NCBI GenBank assembly: GCA_016214905.1
Contig: JACRMQ010000005.1
Span: 124,001-188,000, forward strand
DNA length: 64,000 nt
Origin: Ignavibacteriales bacterium
GTDB lineage: Bacteria; Bacteroidota; Ignavibacteria; UBA10030; SZUA-254
Direction: 5' to 3'
This document shows, piece by piece, positions 38,458 through 46,874 of this stretch. Position 1 is the first letter of the stretch, and each line of letters opens with the position of its first letter. Under the pieces are notes generated by a model. The model was not told the origin of the DNA, ran no database searches, and saw only the letters and a program-made list of their open reading frames with translations. The position numbers were made by a program, and so were the translations under genes.

Positions 38458-39489
38458 TTATTCATACCATGAAACAACTCTGTATGCTTGCATCTTATTT
38501 ATAAATGTTGCCATCTGAAGTGCTTCAACGCTATAACGGATATCGGCAGTTCCCTTCATCGTCAAGCTACTACCCGAAGGTCCAGTAGCCAAAACTGCAC
38601 CCCAAATTTGAGGTGTGCCGGTAGCAGATGAAACTTCAACAGTGGTATTTTCGCTGTAGGCAATAACCAGCCCATAGAAATCGAAAGTTCCAACAAAATC
38701 TATATCACCATGAACTATTAAAACACCATAGAACTTACCACCTCCACCAAACTTCGCTTTGCCATCCACATAACCAATAATTGGAGTTGATGGAGTACCA
38801 TAATTACCAGTATTATTACTACCATTTGCAAAAACAACATCAGCGCTGCTTATATATTCCGGCACATAAGAACCTGGATCGTCAGGGGGATTCACAATTA
38901 TTTTTTTTGGATCTCCGGTAATGTATCCACTACTTCCGGCAATCAATAAACTTTCAGCTTTTGAAATAACAGAAACACCGTTAGTATCTAAAGCCGAATT
39001 ACCTCGGGTACCATTCATATTATAGTTTTCACCGTAGATATGTGGATTACCGTTGAAGTTTAGTTGAAATCCGTCTGAACATAAACCAACTGCAGAATTT
39101 ATTTTTGGAAATGGTTTCGGAGATCGCGATAAACGCAGTTTCATTCTATATATCGTGTCCATGTAAAAAGCTCTGCTCGTCATGTCAAACAATTTTCTTG
39201 TCACGGGATCTACTACCTGAACAGTAACAGTGCATTTCCCAGCCATTACACTCGGGACTATTTTTGCTATTTCATTTCGTTCGAGTGGATTTACGACCGA
39301 TGAATCATTTGTATCCAGTCGGCGCAACAGCAAGTTAACTCCTGTATGGGCGATGTTTCTGGAAGTTGAATACTTCATGAAGCCCGTAACGTTTTCCGAT
39401 AGTTGGTTCTTAGATCGATTAATATTGAACGAAATAATTCCAACAACCACAGATAGACCTAACACAATCAATAATGCCATTTTCCCCAT
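38458..39489 (-). CDS. PilX-like type IV pilus assembly protein
   Basis: A 343-residue protein with an N-terminal pilin-type helix right after a Met-Gly start ('MGKMALLIVLGLSVVVGIIS', residues 1-20). A 'SRNIAHTGVNLLLRRLDTND' stretch resembles PilX-family N-terminal regions, and a long Gly/Ser/Asn-rich beta domain contains a bactofilin- or DUF-like parallel-strand pattern ('FYGVLIVHGDIDFVGTFDFYG'). The last part corresponds to the polymer-forming region often seen in such proteins. It is the third of three minor pilin genes and is followed by a terminator. Confidence 0.65.
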   Translation of the reverse strand: MGKMALLIVLGLSVVVGIISFNINRSKNQLSENVTGFMKYSTSRNIAHTGVNLLLRRLDTNDSSVVNPLERNEIAKIVPSVMAGKCTVTVQVVDPVTRKLFDMTSRAFYMDTIYRMKLRLSRSPKPFPKINSAVGLCSDGFQLNFNGNPHIYGENYNMNGTRGNSALDTNGVSVISKAESLLIAGSSGYITGDPKKIIVNPPDDPGSYVPEYISSADVVFANGSNNTGNYGTPSTPIIGYVDGKAKFGGGGKFYGVLIVHGDIDFVGTFDFYGLVIAYSENTTVEVSSATGTPQIWGAVLATGPSGSSLTMKGTADIRYSVEALQMATFINKMQAYRVVSWYE

Positions 39490-39507
39490 AACTATAACTC
39501 CTTCATA

Positions 39508-40098
39508 TTACTGTAAATTTCTAGGATAAATTAATTTTTGATACATAGCATGAGTATATGATCTACCTCCTGCTCGAGTTGTGTCAAAGGGTTCGGGACT
39601 CTCTAATCGTAATCGTATTTTTACGGACCTAATCTTATCGAGATTCGCTCCCGTTATAGGAAATACGAGTTTTGTATCTGTCGAATCAAAGTAAGCCAGT
39701 GAAAAATCAATAACGCTGTAATTAATATAAACTTTTGTAATATTTTCTATGCGGAACAACATTTTATCCAGAGGATTTTTTGAATTTAAAACATAATCAC
39801 CCAGCCCATATTCCACAATGTCAGTAGCACCCGAAATGTCTTTAAGGTTGGTTTTAAATTTAATATGTGAACTCTCCGCAATTGTTATTGCAGGTCGGGC
39901 GGCACCTGTGATTGTATAACCAACTTTATAGAAATCGAATTCTATAATACGGGCAAGTTGAATAGTTTCCATCTGAGTATTGAACTCTACCATTCCGCGA
40001 TAGTTTTCATCCGATAGATTGATATTTACATTCATCACCATTAGAATTATCATTCCCGCAATCACGGAAGCAAATATTATATCCAACATCACTGTCAT
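39508..40098 (-). CDS. Minor pilin-like protein (PilW-like position)
   Basis: A 196-residue protein with one N-terminal helix (about 5-24, 'LDIIFASVIAGMIILMVM') and a short leader without the usual Gly-Phe cleavage site. The rest is beta-rich with 'VEYGLGDYVLNSKNPLDKML', in which strand-loop patterns resemble PilW/GspJ-type minor pilins. It lies between the PilV-like and PilX-like genes, 12 and 18 bp away. Assignment is by position and general shape; sequence identity to a named family is not clear. Confidence 0.6.
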   Translation of the reverse strand: MTVMLDIIFASVIAGMIILMVMNVNINLSDENYRGMVEFNTQMETIQLARIIEFDFYKVGYTITGAARPAITIAESSHIKFKTNLKDISGATDIVEYGLGDYVLNSKNPLDKMLFRIENITKVYINYSVIDFSLAYFDSTDTKLVFPITGANLDKIRSVKIRLRLESPEPFDTTRAGGRSYTHAMYQKLIYPRNLQ

Positions 40099-40110
40099 AT
40101 ATATCTCCTT

Positions 40111-40722
40111 TTATAAATAACGCCGGTATATGGCTATATCAGAGAGTTGAAGATAATAAGGGCTTGCCCACTCATCATAATTTCTATCGTCGACTGCAAG
40201 GTTCCTATGACGTACATAAACATTTACTTTTTTTAAAAATGTCTGTGAACCCGATTGGATATCCGGATTTGACTCTGTAACATAAATTACTGTGACTTTT
40301 ACAGTAAAAAGACCCAACGATTGTGAATAATAATAACGTCGATAGTTATGATAATCATCTATATCATTATAATAAATAGCGGAGCGATAGCTAATCGAAG
40401 TATCGGGTGGTTCTGGTTGAGGAACTAAATTAACTTCATTCCTCGGCTCATTTGTGGTAATTCCAACCTCAGGTCCCAGACGAGCAATTGTTGTAAATTT
40501 TGACTCTTGTCCCGGGAATACTTTGTTTATCACTGTAGCCGAATCGAATTGAGCGGTTAAAATTTCATCGAGCATAGATTGTGCTATTGAAGTTGCCGCG
40601 AGCGAGGCTTCAGCTTGTAGAATAGTCGTTGTTTTGCTGATTATCAGTGAATTCACAGACATCGATACAATCGATAGAAGTGTTAATGCGCCAATTACTA
40701 GAAGCAGTTGTCCGGTATTCAT
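40111..40722 (-). CDS. Minor pilin-like protein (PilV-like position)
   Basis: A 203-residue protein starting 'MNTGQLLLVIGALTLLSIVS', which is a Gly4-Gln junction followed by the hydrophobic pilin helix. Then comes 'AEASLAATSIAQSMLDEIL' (about 38-56), similar to the helix of PilV/GspI-type minor pilins ('A...A..lAqs..e'). It is the first of three minor pilin genes after pilB, about 80 bp downstream of it. There is no Glu at +5 of the mature protein. Confidence 0.65.
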   Translation of the reverse strand: MNTGQLLLVIGALTLLSIVSMSVNSLIISKTTTILQAEASLAATSIAQSMLDEILTAQFDSATVINKVFPGQESKFTTIARLGPEVGITTNEPRNEVNLVPQPEPPDTSISYRSAIYYNDIDDYHNYRRYYYSQSLGLFTVKVTVIYVTESNPDIQSGSQTFLKKVNVYVRHRNLAVDDRNYDEWASPYYLQLSDIAIYRRYL

Positions 40723-40802
40723 AAGATTACTATTTCTTTTTAATCAAGTTACTTCAGTTACTTGCGACATTCAACCCAATTGTGATAAATATCATATGGA
40801 AC

Positions 40803-42593
40803 TCAATCTTCCGTTGTAGTAGCAATTATTTCTTCTAATGTTGTGGCCCCTTCCATCATTCTTTCCATACCTGAGCGGCGCAATGTCCACATTCCGTCTT
40901 TGATCGCTTGTTCACGAAGCGCATTCTCATCAACTTCGTCTCCTGCGGTTACTATCAATTGTTTAATTTCACGTGTAAAATATAATGCTTCGTGGATGGC
41001 CGCCCGCCCTTTCCAGCCACCATTACATTTTTCACATCCGACCGGGGCATAAAATGTAGCACTCTTTATCATTTCATCGGTAAATCCGAACTTATTGAAT
41101 ATTTCCTTATCTTTCTCGGTCATCTTCATAGGTTTTTTACAAAGTGGACATAAGGTTCTTATCAACCTTTGTGCGACCACAATATTTATAGCATACGCGA
41201 TCAGAAAAGGTTCTATCCCCATTTTAAACAGACGTGAAATTGCGCTCGGTGCATCGTTTGTGTGCAATGTTGAAAATGTCAGATGTCCCGTGTTTGCAAG
41301 CTTCACAGCTATTTCGGCTGTAGTTTTATCGCGCATCTCACCAACCAGCACAATATCAGGATCGTGACGGAGAATACCGCGTATCGCAAGATCGAAATCC
41401 ATCTTCGGTCCAATTTTTAACTGCCTTGCACCTTTAATTATATATTCTACAGGATCTTCGACCGTTAAAACGTTTACAGTCGGATCTATGACTTGATGGA
41501 GTGCGGCAATCAGTGTTGTACTTTTTCCACTTCCGGTTGGACCTGTTAATATCACAATTCCTTGAGGTTTGGAAATTGCTTTGTAGAAAAAGTCGCGCGC
41601 CGGTCCTTGAAGACCGAGTTTGTTGAGATCGGTGATAACTTTACGGTCATCTAAAACACGGATAACAATACTTTCGAATTTATGTTTGAACTCGGTACCA
41701 ACGATCGGCATGATTGAAACTCTGAAACGGATCTGGTGCCCGTCGATTGTTCGCTGGATAAAACCGTCCTGCGACATTTCACGCTCAAACCGATCAACAT
41801 TTTTCGATCGGTCTTTTACAACGGCAGCAACTGCTTCAGGCATTGTATTTTCCTGGACATGCCATATTTTCAAATTGCCATCGAGCCGCATCAGGATTTC
41901 GGTCCTGTTACCTTCTTTCCCGATTATATGAATATCGCTCGATCCGGACCGAACTGCTTCGACCAGACATCCTTCCACCAAATTGACAAGAGCGCTTTTG
42001 TTAATTTCACTTTCGAGTGTTTCCTCATCAACGCTCCCCTCATCTTCCACACCAGTTTGTAACTGAACGTCGGCATTCGCAAGCAACTTAAGAAATTCAT
42101 TCTCGGGCGGCACTACTTGTTCTAACAGGTTCTGCAAGTCTTTCATCCTGCAGTAACAAACCTCATATTTTTTCACGCCAAAATTTCTTGCCACCGATGG
42201 TATGTTTCGATCGGTTGGATCTCCTGCAATTATTATTAATTTATCCGGTTGCTTTTCATCAAACTTCAGCGGCAACATTTTAGTCTGAATCAGAAGATCG
42301 CGGTAATTTTCAGGTAAAGTATCTACATATTTTTTAATAAATTCAATCCGCGGCGGATCGACGAGTTCATCGCTCAGGTAAATTTCTCGAAAGGCATAGA
42401 GATTGGCGACTTCCCGAAAAACCAGATCGTGATCTATTCGAAAATCGGTTACTAATATTTGCCCCAGATTGCGACGTGTTTTCTTATCTTCACTTTCGCG
42501 CACACGAAGCGATCTTTCAAGAGTTTCATAATCTATGATACCCTTCTTCAGAAGCGTGTAACCTATTTTATCGGTAATATCAACATCTGCCAT
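40803..42593 (-). CDS. pilB: Type IV pilus assembly ATPase PilB
   Basis: A cytoplasmic hexameric ATPase that powers pilus extension. The 596-residue protein has a GspE N-terminal domain (about 1-150), Walker A GPTGSGKSTT (351-360), an Asp/Walker B motif 'HDPDIVLVGEMRDKTTAEI' near 410-428 and a His box 'STLHTNDAPSAISRLF' near 442. The zinc-binding tetracysteine 'CPLCKKP' and 'CEKCNGG' near 480-520 is specific to PilB/GspE. Length is normal. pilC lies 32 bp upstream. Confidence 0.94.
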   Translation of the reverse strand: MADVDITDKIGYTLLKKGIIDYETLERSLRVRESEDKKTRRNLGQILVTDFRIDHDLVFREVANLYAFREIYLSDELVDPPRIEFIKKYVDTLPENYRDLLIQTKMLPLKFDEKQPDKLIIIAGDPTDRNIPSVARNFGVKKYEVCYCRMKDLQNLLEQVVPPENEFLKLLANADVQLQTGVEDEGSVDEETLESEINKSALVNLVEGCLVEAVRSGSSDIHIIGKEGNRTEILMRLDGNLKIWHVQENTMPEAVAAVVKDRSKNVDRFEREMSQDGFIQRTIDGHQIRFRVSIMPIVGTEFKHKFESIVIRVLDDRKVITDLNKLGLQGPARDFFYKAISKPQGIVILTGPTGSGKSTTLIAALHQVIDPTVNVLTVEDPVEYIIKGARQLKIGPKMDFDLAIRGILRHDPDIVLVGEMRDKTTAEIAVKLANTGHLTFSTLHTNDAPSAISRLFKMGIEPFLIAYAINIVVAQRLIRTLCPLCKKPMKMTEKDKEIFNKFGFTDEMIKSATFYAPVGCEKCNGGWKGRAAIHEALYFTREIKQLIVTAGDEVDENALREQAIKDGMWTLRRSGMERMMEGATTLEEIIATTTED

Positions 42594-42625
42594 TTTATTT
42601 GTCCAAAATTACATAGTACCGTCAA

Positions 42626-43975
42626 TCATTTACCACCCATGCTACTTGGGTGGAATGTAGCCGTTTCAGAAGATACGAGTGTCAATAAAGTCAATACGAT
42701 CATGATTATCATATTCACCCAAAGTTGGATAAAATCGATCGCGTTTCTCATTTTATAATTTGTTTCTTTTTCATAATACTCGGCGAGCTGTAATGCGGTG
42801 TGTTTTACAGTACCGGTTTCAGCGCCGGAATGGAAACGGGATATCGCTGTTTTAGTGAAAACGTTGCTTGCCTCGAACGCCTCGGTGATGCCGGCGCCTC
42901 TTTCAACCATCATCGGAATTGCAATTGTTTTTATCTGGTGTTCCATATATTTATTACTGCACGCTTCGGCAGCCATCCTGATCACGTCGATGTTCTCACC
43001 TGCCCCGCTATATAAAGCATAAAATACACGGCAAAAAATTTCGATTGCCGATTTATGGAGCAAAGAACCTAACACCGGGATTTTCCATATGTATTGATCG
43101 AGAATAAATCTTCCTCTCTCAGTAGTAAAAAATCGGATTGCAAACACAATCGGTATCAGCGTGAGGATGAGTATGACAAGAAAATTATCTTGAAGAAAAT
43201 AACTCATTTGCAATGAATAGTAGGTCATAGGAAACTGACGCATATCCACTTTTAATCTGACAAAGACTTCAGCCATATCCGGGAAAATGAATCCCACATA
43301 ATAAACGCAAGCACCGAACAATGCTACCAGCGTTACTGCGGGCATGATGAGTGCGCTCTTTAGGTTTTTTTTGAATTCAGCGCGTCGCTCAAGGAATTTC
43401 GCCGTGCTATCGTAAATCTCAGCCATATTTCCGCTCTTTGACGCTAGCCCTAGCATGTGCGCGGCAAATCTGCCCAACACCCCTTCTTGTTTAACAAAAA
43501 CTTTCTCGCTGTCTTTACCTTGTTTCAATTCATTATTGATTTCACGGATAGAATCGCGGAGAGTTTTATTTTCGATGTCATTTACCATAAGTTGTAAAAT
43601 CTCATTGTATGGTAATTTCTGACGGATGAGATCTGCGCTTACCCGAACGAATGTGACAATTTCTGCGTTGGGAGGTTTAATTTTAAAATCAACTGTCTTC
43701 TTCCGCACGCTGAGAACACGGAATCCCATTTTGGAAAGGGCATCCTGAACTTCCTCTTTGGTGAAAGCTTTTTGCTCACCCAGCAACGGTTTTTCTCCGC
43801 CACGCTGAACTTTATATAAGAATGTAGCACGCGGCAGAACACGTAGCAACTTAAATTTTCTCGTCGCAGCCATTTGCTGCGATTTTTGTTTTGCAACACG
43901 AGGATTCTCGGCTTCTATAATTCCCTGTATCGCTTTTCCAGAAGTCGAGATACCCTCTATCCGAAATTCAGGCAT
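42626..43975 (-). CDS. pilC: Type IV pilus inner-membrane platform protein PilC
   Basis: A 449-residue T2SF-family platform protein that links the ATPases with pilin subunits. An extra N-terminal domain (about 1-110) precedes two repeats of the T2SF domain, with 'ALIMPAVTLVALFGACVYYV' near 210-229 as the first helix pair. The second repeat begins near 'IPVLGSLLHKSAIEIFCRVF' and has 'ISRFHSGAETGTVKHTALQLAEYYE' near 380, the conserved G-E-x-G-x-L-like site. The C-terminal membrane helix ends close to the stop. It heads the pilC-pilB-minor pilin block. Confidence 0.92.
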   Translation of the reverse strand: MPEFRIEGISTSGKAIQGIIEAENPRVAKQKSQQMAATRKFKLLRVLPRATFLYKVQRGGEKPLLGEQKAFTKEEVQDALSKMGFRVLSVRKKTVDFKIKPPNAEIVTFVRVSADLIRQKLPYNEILQLMVNDIENKTLRDSIREINNELKQGKDSEKVFVKQEGVLGRFAAHMLGLASKSGNMAEIYDSTAKFLERRAEFKKNLKSALIMPAVTLVALFGACVYYVGFIFPDMAEVFVRLKVDMRQFPMTYYSLQMSYFLQDNFLVILILTLIPIVFAIRFFTTERGRFILDQYIWKIPVLGSLLHKSAIEIFCRVFYALYSGAGENIDVIRMAAEACSNKYMEHQIKTIAIPMMVERGAGITEAFEASNVFTKTAISRFHSGAETGTVKHTALQLAEYYEKETNYKMRNAIDFIQLWVNMIIMIVLTLLTLVSSETATFHPSSMGGK

Positions 43976-44093
43976 TGAACCACTCCGTTTCTATTTTTCT
44001 ACTATTTTACAACTGCTCGTCCGACCCTATCGACCTTGCTTGTTGTATCAATCGGCGACGATATCTTTTGCCGAAGCAATCTACGTTACATTT

Positions 44094-44140
44094 TTTTAAA
44101 AAGCAACCTGTATATTAACCAGATCACAATTGGTTGCTTT
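44094..44140 (-). terminator. Second terminator-like hairpin behind the pilin genes
   Basis: AAAGCAACC (44100-44108) pairs with GGTTGCTTT (44132-44140). On the minus strand the stem ends in TTTTT. It follows the stronger hairpin at 44154-44208 and may act as a backup before pilC. Confidence 0.5.
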
Positions 44141-44153
44141 CAATCACCTAAGA

Positions 44154-44208
44154 CAAAAATGCTTTGCCAGATTTCGAGGATCATCGTCCTGTTACATCTG
44201 GCAAAGCA
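44154..44208 (-). terminator. Intrinsic terminator of the pilin genes
   Basis: A perfect 13-bp inverted repeat (TGCTTTGCCAGAT at 44160-44172, ATCTGGCAAAGCA at 44196-44208) with an inner AGGA/TCCT stem, followed by TTTTTG on the minus strand. A further 7-bp hairpin (44229-44251) sits in the same 3' untranslated region. Together they insulate the abundant pilin transcript from pilC. Confidence 0.78.
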
Positions 44209-44271
44209 AATATATCGGCGCTCCAGAACATCTCATCTATAATTTGAGATGCCAAAGCTATACTATATTAA

Positions 44272-44655
44272 TTACCAGCCCGAACTATATGACAGAGTTG
44301 TCTTTCCGGTCGAATCAACCGTACAATCTGAGGTATAGCTTGAACTGAGCGATGAGACACCACGGAAAACGATTGTTGTGGCAGTTCCGGCAGTTTGAAT
44401 TGTGTAAGTACCGTTATCATCCGATGCCATCTTAGTTGGTACAGTATAATTAACATACGATCCACCGCCTCCGCCCATGGTTGTCGGACGAATTTTATAT
44501 TGGTATGCATTAGCTGCAATATTTACCAAGCTCGATGTAACACCGTCTTTATTCGCTTGTGTACTGTGTGCACCGAATTGTGAAATACCAACTGCGATGG
44601 CTATACCGACGATTATAACGCCGAGTATGATAAGTAGAAGTTGTTGCTGACCCAT
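44272..44655 (-). CDS. Type IV pilin-like protein, copy 2
   Basis: A 127-residue probable structural pilin. It starts 'MGQQQLLLIILGVIIVGIAI' (residues 1-20): only Met-Gly precedes the hydrophobic helix, so prepilin peptidase would cut after Gly2. Mature residue 1 would be Gln, and there is no Glu at +5. A small beta-rich head follows with Gly-rich 'TMGGGGGSYVNY' near 61-72. No cysteine pair closes a classical D-loop; a single Cys lies near 113. It is a tandem paralogue of the gene at 44723, about two-thirds identical in the helix. AAAGGAG precedes the ATG by 7 bases. Confidence 0.8.
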   Translation of the reverse strand: MGQQQLLLIILGVIIVGIAIAVGISQFGAHSTQANKDGVTSSLVNIAANAYQYKIRPTTMGGGGGSYVNYTVPTKMASDDNGTYTIQTAGTATTIVFRGVSSLSSSYTSDCTVDSTGKTTLSYSSGW

Positions 44656-44722
44656 AATAAATCTCCTTTAGATTGTTGTTGTGTGTTATTTGATGTTTAA
44701 TAATTAAATAAATTTTTGTGTT

Positions 44723-45103
44723 CTACCAACCGTTATAACTTATAGATGCTTTACCCATACTATCTATTGTGCATGTTGCATTCCAGCTTGAATTTTGAGA
44801 TGAAGTTCCGCGTATTTGTATTTGTGTAGCTGTTACTGATCCAAATACCTGATACGCACCGTTCTCATCGGATTGCAACTTTACCGGTACAGAATAACCT
44901 ACATACGATGGAAGCCCACCACCAAGTGTTCTGGGTCTAATTTTATATTCATATGCGTTCGCTGCTACACTCATCAAGCCGCTGGTTATTCCATCTTTAT
45001 TCGATTCAGTACTCTGAGCGCTAAACATTGTTACACCCACAGCTATCGCTATTCCGACTATGATTACTCCAAGTATTAAAAGTAGCAATTGTTGCTGTCC
45101 CAT
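44723..45103 (-). CDS. Type IV pilin-like protein, copy 1
   Basis: A 126-residue paralogue of the next gene with the same unusual start ('MGQQQLLLLILGVIIVGIAI') and the same layout: an N-terminal helix to about 30, 'AANAYEYKIRPRTLGGGLPS' near 47-66, then beta strands ending 'ASISYNGW'. It is transcribed first, 67 bp before copy 2, with no terminator between, so the two are probably co-transcribed. It could be the major pilin, or the pair could co-assemble. Confidence 0.8.
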   Translation of the reverse strand: MGQQQLLLLILGVIIVGIAIAVGVTMFSAQSTESNKDGITSGLMSVAANAYEYKIRPRTLGGGLPSYVGYSVPVKLQSDENGAYQVFGSVTATQIQIRGTSSQNSSWNATCTIDSMGKASISYNGW

Positions 45104-45331
45104 TTTTTTTATCCATCATTAGTTATATTTTATCGCTCAATTATTTTGTCTTACCTCTATGGTCTCAATTGATATGCCAAACATGAAAGCTCCATAAAAA
45201 AATGGTAAAATTGTTGAAAACGATGAAATTTTAGATAATATTAAAAAGTATCGGATTACAGATAAAAAGACAAAGGTAATTTCTACCTGATGATAAGAAA
45301 TAATTACTGGTTATTGGATGATCAAAGGTTA

Positions 45332-46714
45332 TTATCTAATATCCGACACACCCCTCGCTAAGAATCTGCCATGATTTGAACTCCCTCTCCACGTTCTATC
45401 CGCGACAATAACTTTACCACGGGAAAGAACAACTGAAGCATCTCCTCTGATTTCTACTCCCTCATACATATTGTAGTCGACTCTCATATGATGAGTACTT
45501 GAAGAAATTCGATGTTTTTTGGTAGGATCCCAAATTGTAATATCGGCGTCACTACCAACTGTTATAGTCCCTTTTTTAGGATACAAACCGAATATTTTCG
45601 CCGGTCGGGTTGAAACAAGATCGACCCAACGATTCAAAGAAATTCTTCTATTATTTACACCACCTTCGAAAAGTAAATGCAGTCTATTTTCAATCCCAGG
45701 TCCGCCATTCGGAATTTTTGAAAAATTATCACGTCCAAGTTCTTTGTCCCCAATAAAATTAAAAGGACAATGATCCGTTGCAACTACATCAAGAGTATTC
45801 AATCTTAATCCTTCCCATAATGCTTCTTGATGATTCTGTTCACGCACTGGAGGTGTAAATACATACTTCGCACCTTCAAAATTTGGTTTATCAATATCAT
45901 TCGTCGATAGGAACAAATACTGCGGACATGTTTCTCCAAGAACCGGAAAATTCATTTGTTTTCCTTCCTCAATTTCTTTTAACGCATCGGATGAAGAAAC
46001 GTGAACAATATATAAAGGCGCTTCGGCTTTTGCCGCAAGGTCGATCGCTCTCTTCACCGCAATCGCTTCAGTTGATGGGGGACGCGTTAACGCATGATAT
46101 TTAGGTGATATATTCCCAGCTCCAAGAGCTTGCTTAACACGTGCCTCAATATCATTTCCATCCTCTGCGTGCAGACAAATTAATCCTCCGTACTCGTTTG
46201 AAATTTTTAGAGCTTGAAAAATCGTTTCATCATCTACCATCAACGATCCGGGATACGCCATGAATAATTTAAAACTGGTAACACCTTCGCTCATAAGATA
46301 TTTGATATCTTCGTCGAATGAATTCCCCAATTCTGTAACAATCATATGAAAACTATAATCTATAGATGATTTACCAGAAGCTTTGCTATGCCAGAGTTCC
46401 AGAGCATTTTGCATTCGCATTCCTCGCGATTGTGTTGCATAATCTATTATAGTAGTCGTTCCACCAAAAGCGGCGGCACGGGTTCCTGTTTCAAAGTCAT
46501 CGCGAGAAACAATATTACCCAACACCATATCGAGATGCGTGTGCACATCCACGCCACCGGGTATAACATATTTTCCTTCCGCATCGATTGACTCAACTTC
46601 ATCTAAATATATATTTGGTTCAATACGTGATATTTTTTCATCTTCTATTAAAATATCTTGCTGCGAAACAGATTCCGCTGTTATAATTGTTCCATTCTTT
46701 ATCAATAATGCCAT
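45332..46714 (-). CDS. Dihydropyrimidinase/D-hydantoinase
   Basis: A cyclic amidohydrolase that opens dihydropyrimidine or hydantoin rings. Metal-binding residues are visible: 'GGVDVHTHLD' (His pair), the carboxylated Lys in 'VTSFKLFMAYPGSLMVDD', 'CLHAEDGN' and 'YIVHVSSSDAL' (His), and 'VATDHCPFNF' (Asp). The frame extends to 46780, but that start would lie inside the predicted promoter, so Met at 46714 ('MALLIKNGTI', preceded by AAAGGA) is chosen. This gives 460 residues, typical for the family. It stands alone; no other pyrimidine catabolism gene is near. Confidence 0.9.
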   Translation of the reverse strand: MALLIKNGTIITAESVSQQDILIEDEKISRIEPNIYLDEVESIDAEGKYVIPGGVDVHTHLDMVLGNIVSRDDFETGTRAAAFGGTTTIIDYATQSRGMRMQNALELWHSKASGKSSIDYSFHMIVTELGNSFDEDIKYLMSEGVTSFKLFMAYPGSLMVDDETIFQALKISNEYGGLICLHAEDGNDIEARVKQALGAGNISPKYHALTRPPSTEAIAVKRAIDLAAKAEAPLYIVHVSSSDALKEIEEGKQMNFPVLGETCPQYLFLSTNDIDKPNFEGAKYVFTPPVREQNHQEALWEGLRLNTLDVVATDHCPFNFIGDKELGRDNFSKIPNGGPGIENRLHLLFEGGVNNRRISLNRWVDLVSTRPAKIFGLYPKKGTITVGSDADITIWDPTKKHRISSSTHHMRVDYNMYEGVEIRGDASVVLSRGKVIVADRTWRGSSNHGRFLARGVSDIR

Positions 46715-46751
46715 TAATCCATATTCCTTTGAAATATTTTTTCGATATGAG

Positions 46752-46780
46752 AAAGTAACTGATTTTAAATCTATAGTCAA
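46752..46780 (-). promoter_or_regulatory. Candidate promoter of the dihydropyrimidinase gene
   Basis: On the minus strand: TTGACT (46780-46775), a 17-base spacer, TACTTT (46757-46752), about 38 bases before the start codon at 46714. It supports the shorter start for this gene. Confidence 0.45.
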
Positions 46781-46874
46781 GGATTGCTTTTCCGTTCGGT
46801 TTGACGTATATTTTCGATGAAGGTGAATCTACTTAAAGTCAGAATAACAATATTAATTGGAAAAGGATAAGCGC

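Noticed and set aside
45164-45180. Sigma-54 promoter before the pilin genes
   Set aside because: TTGGCA is present but the second element reads GA instead of GC after the 10-base spacing, so the match is incomplete; no sigma-54 activator gene is nearby.
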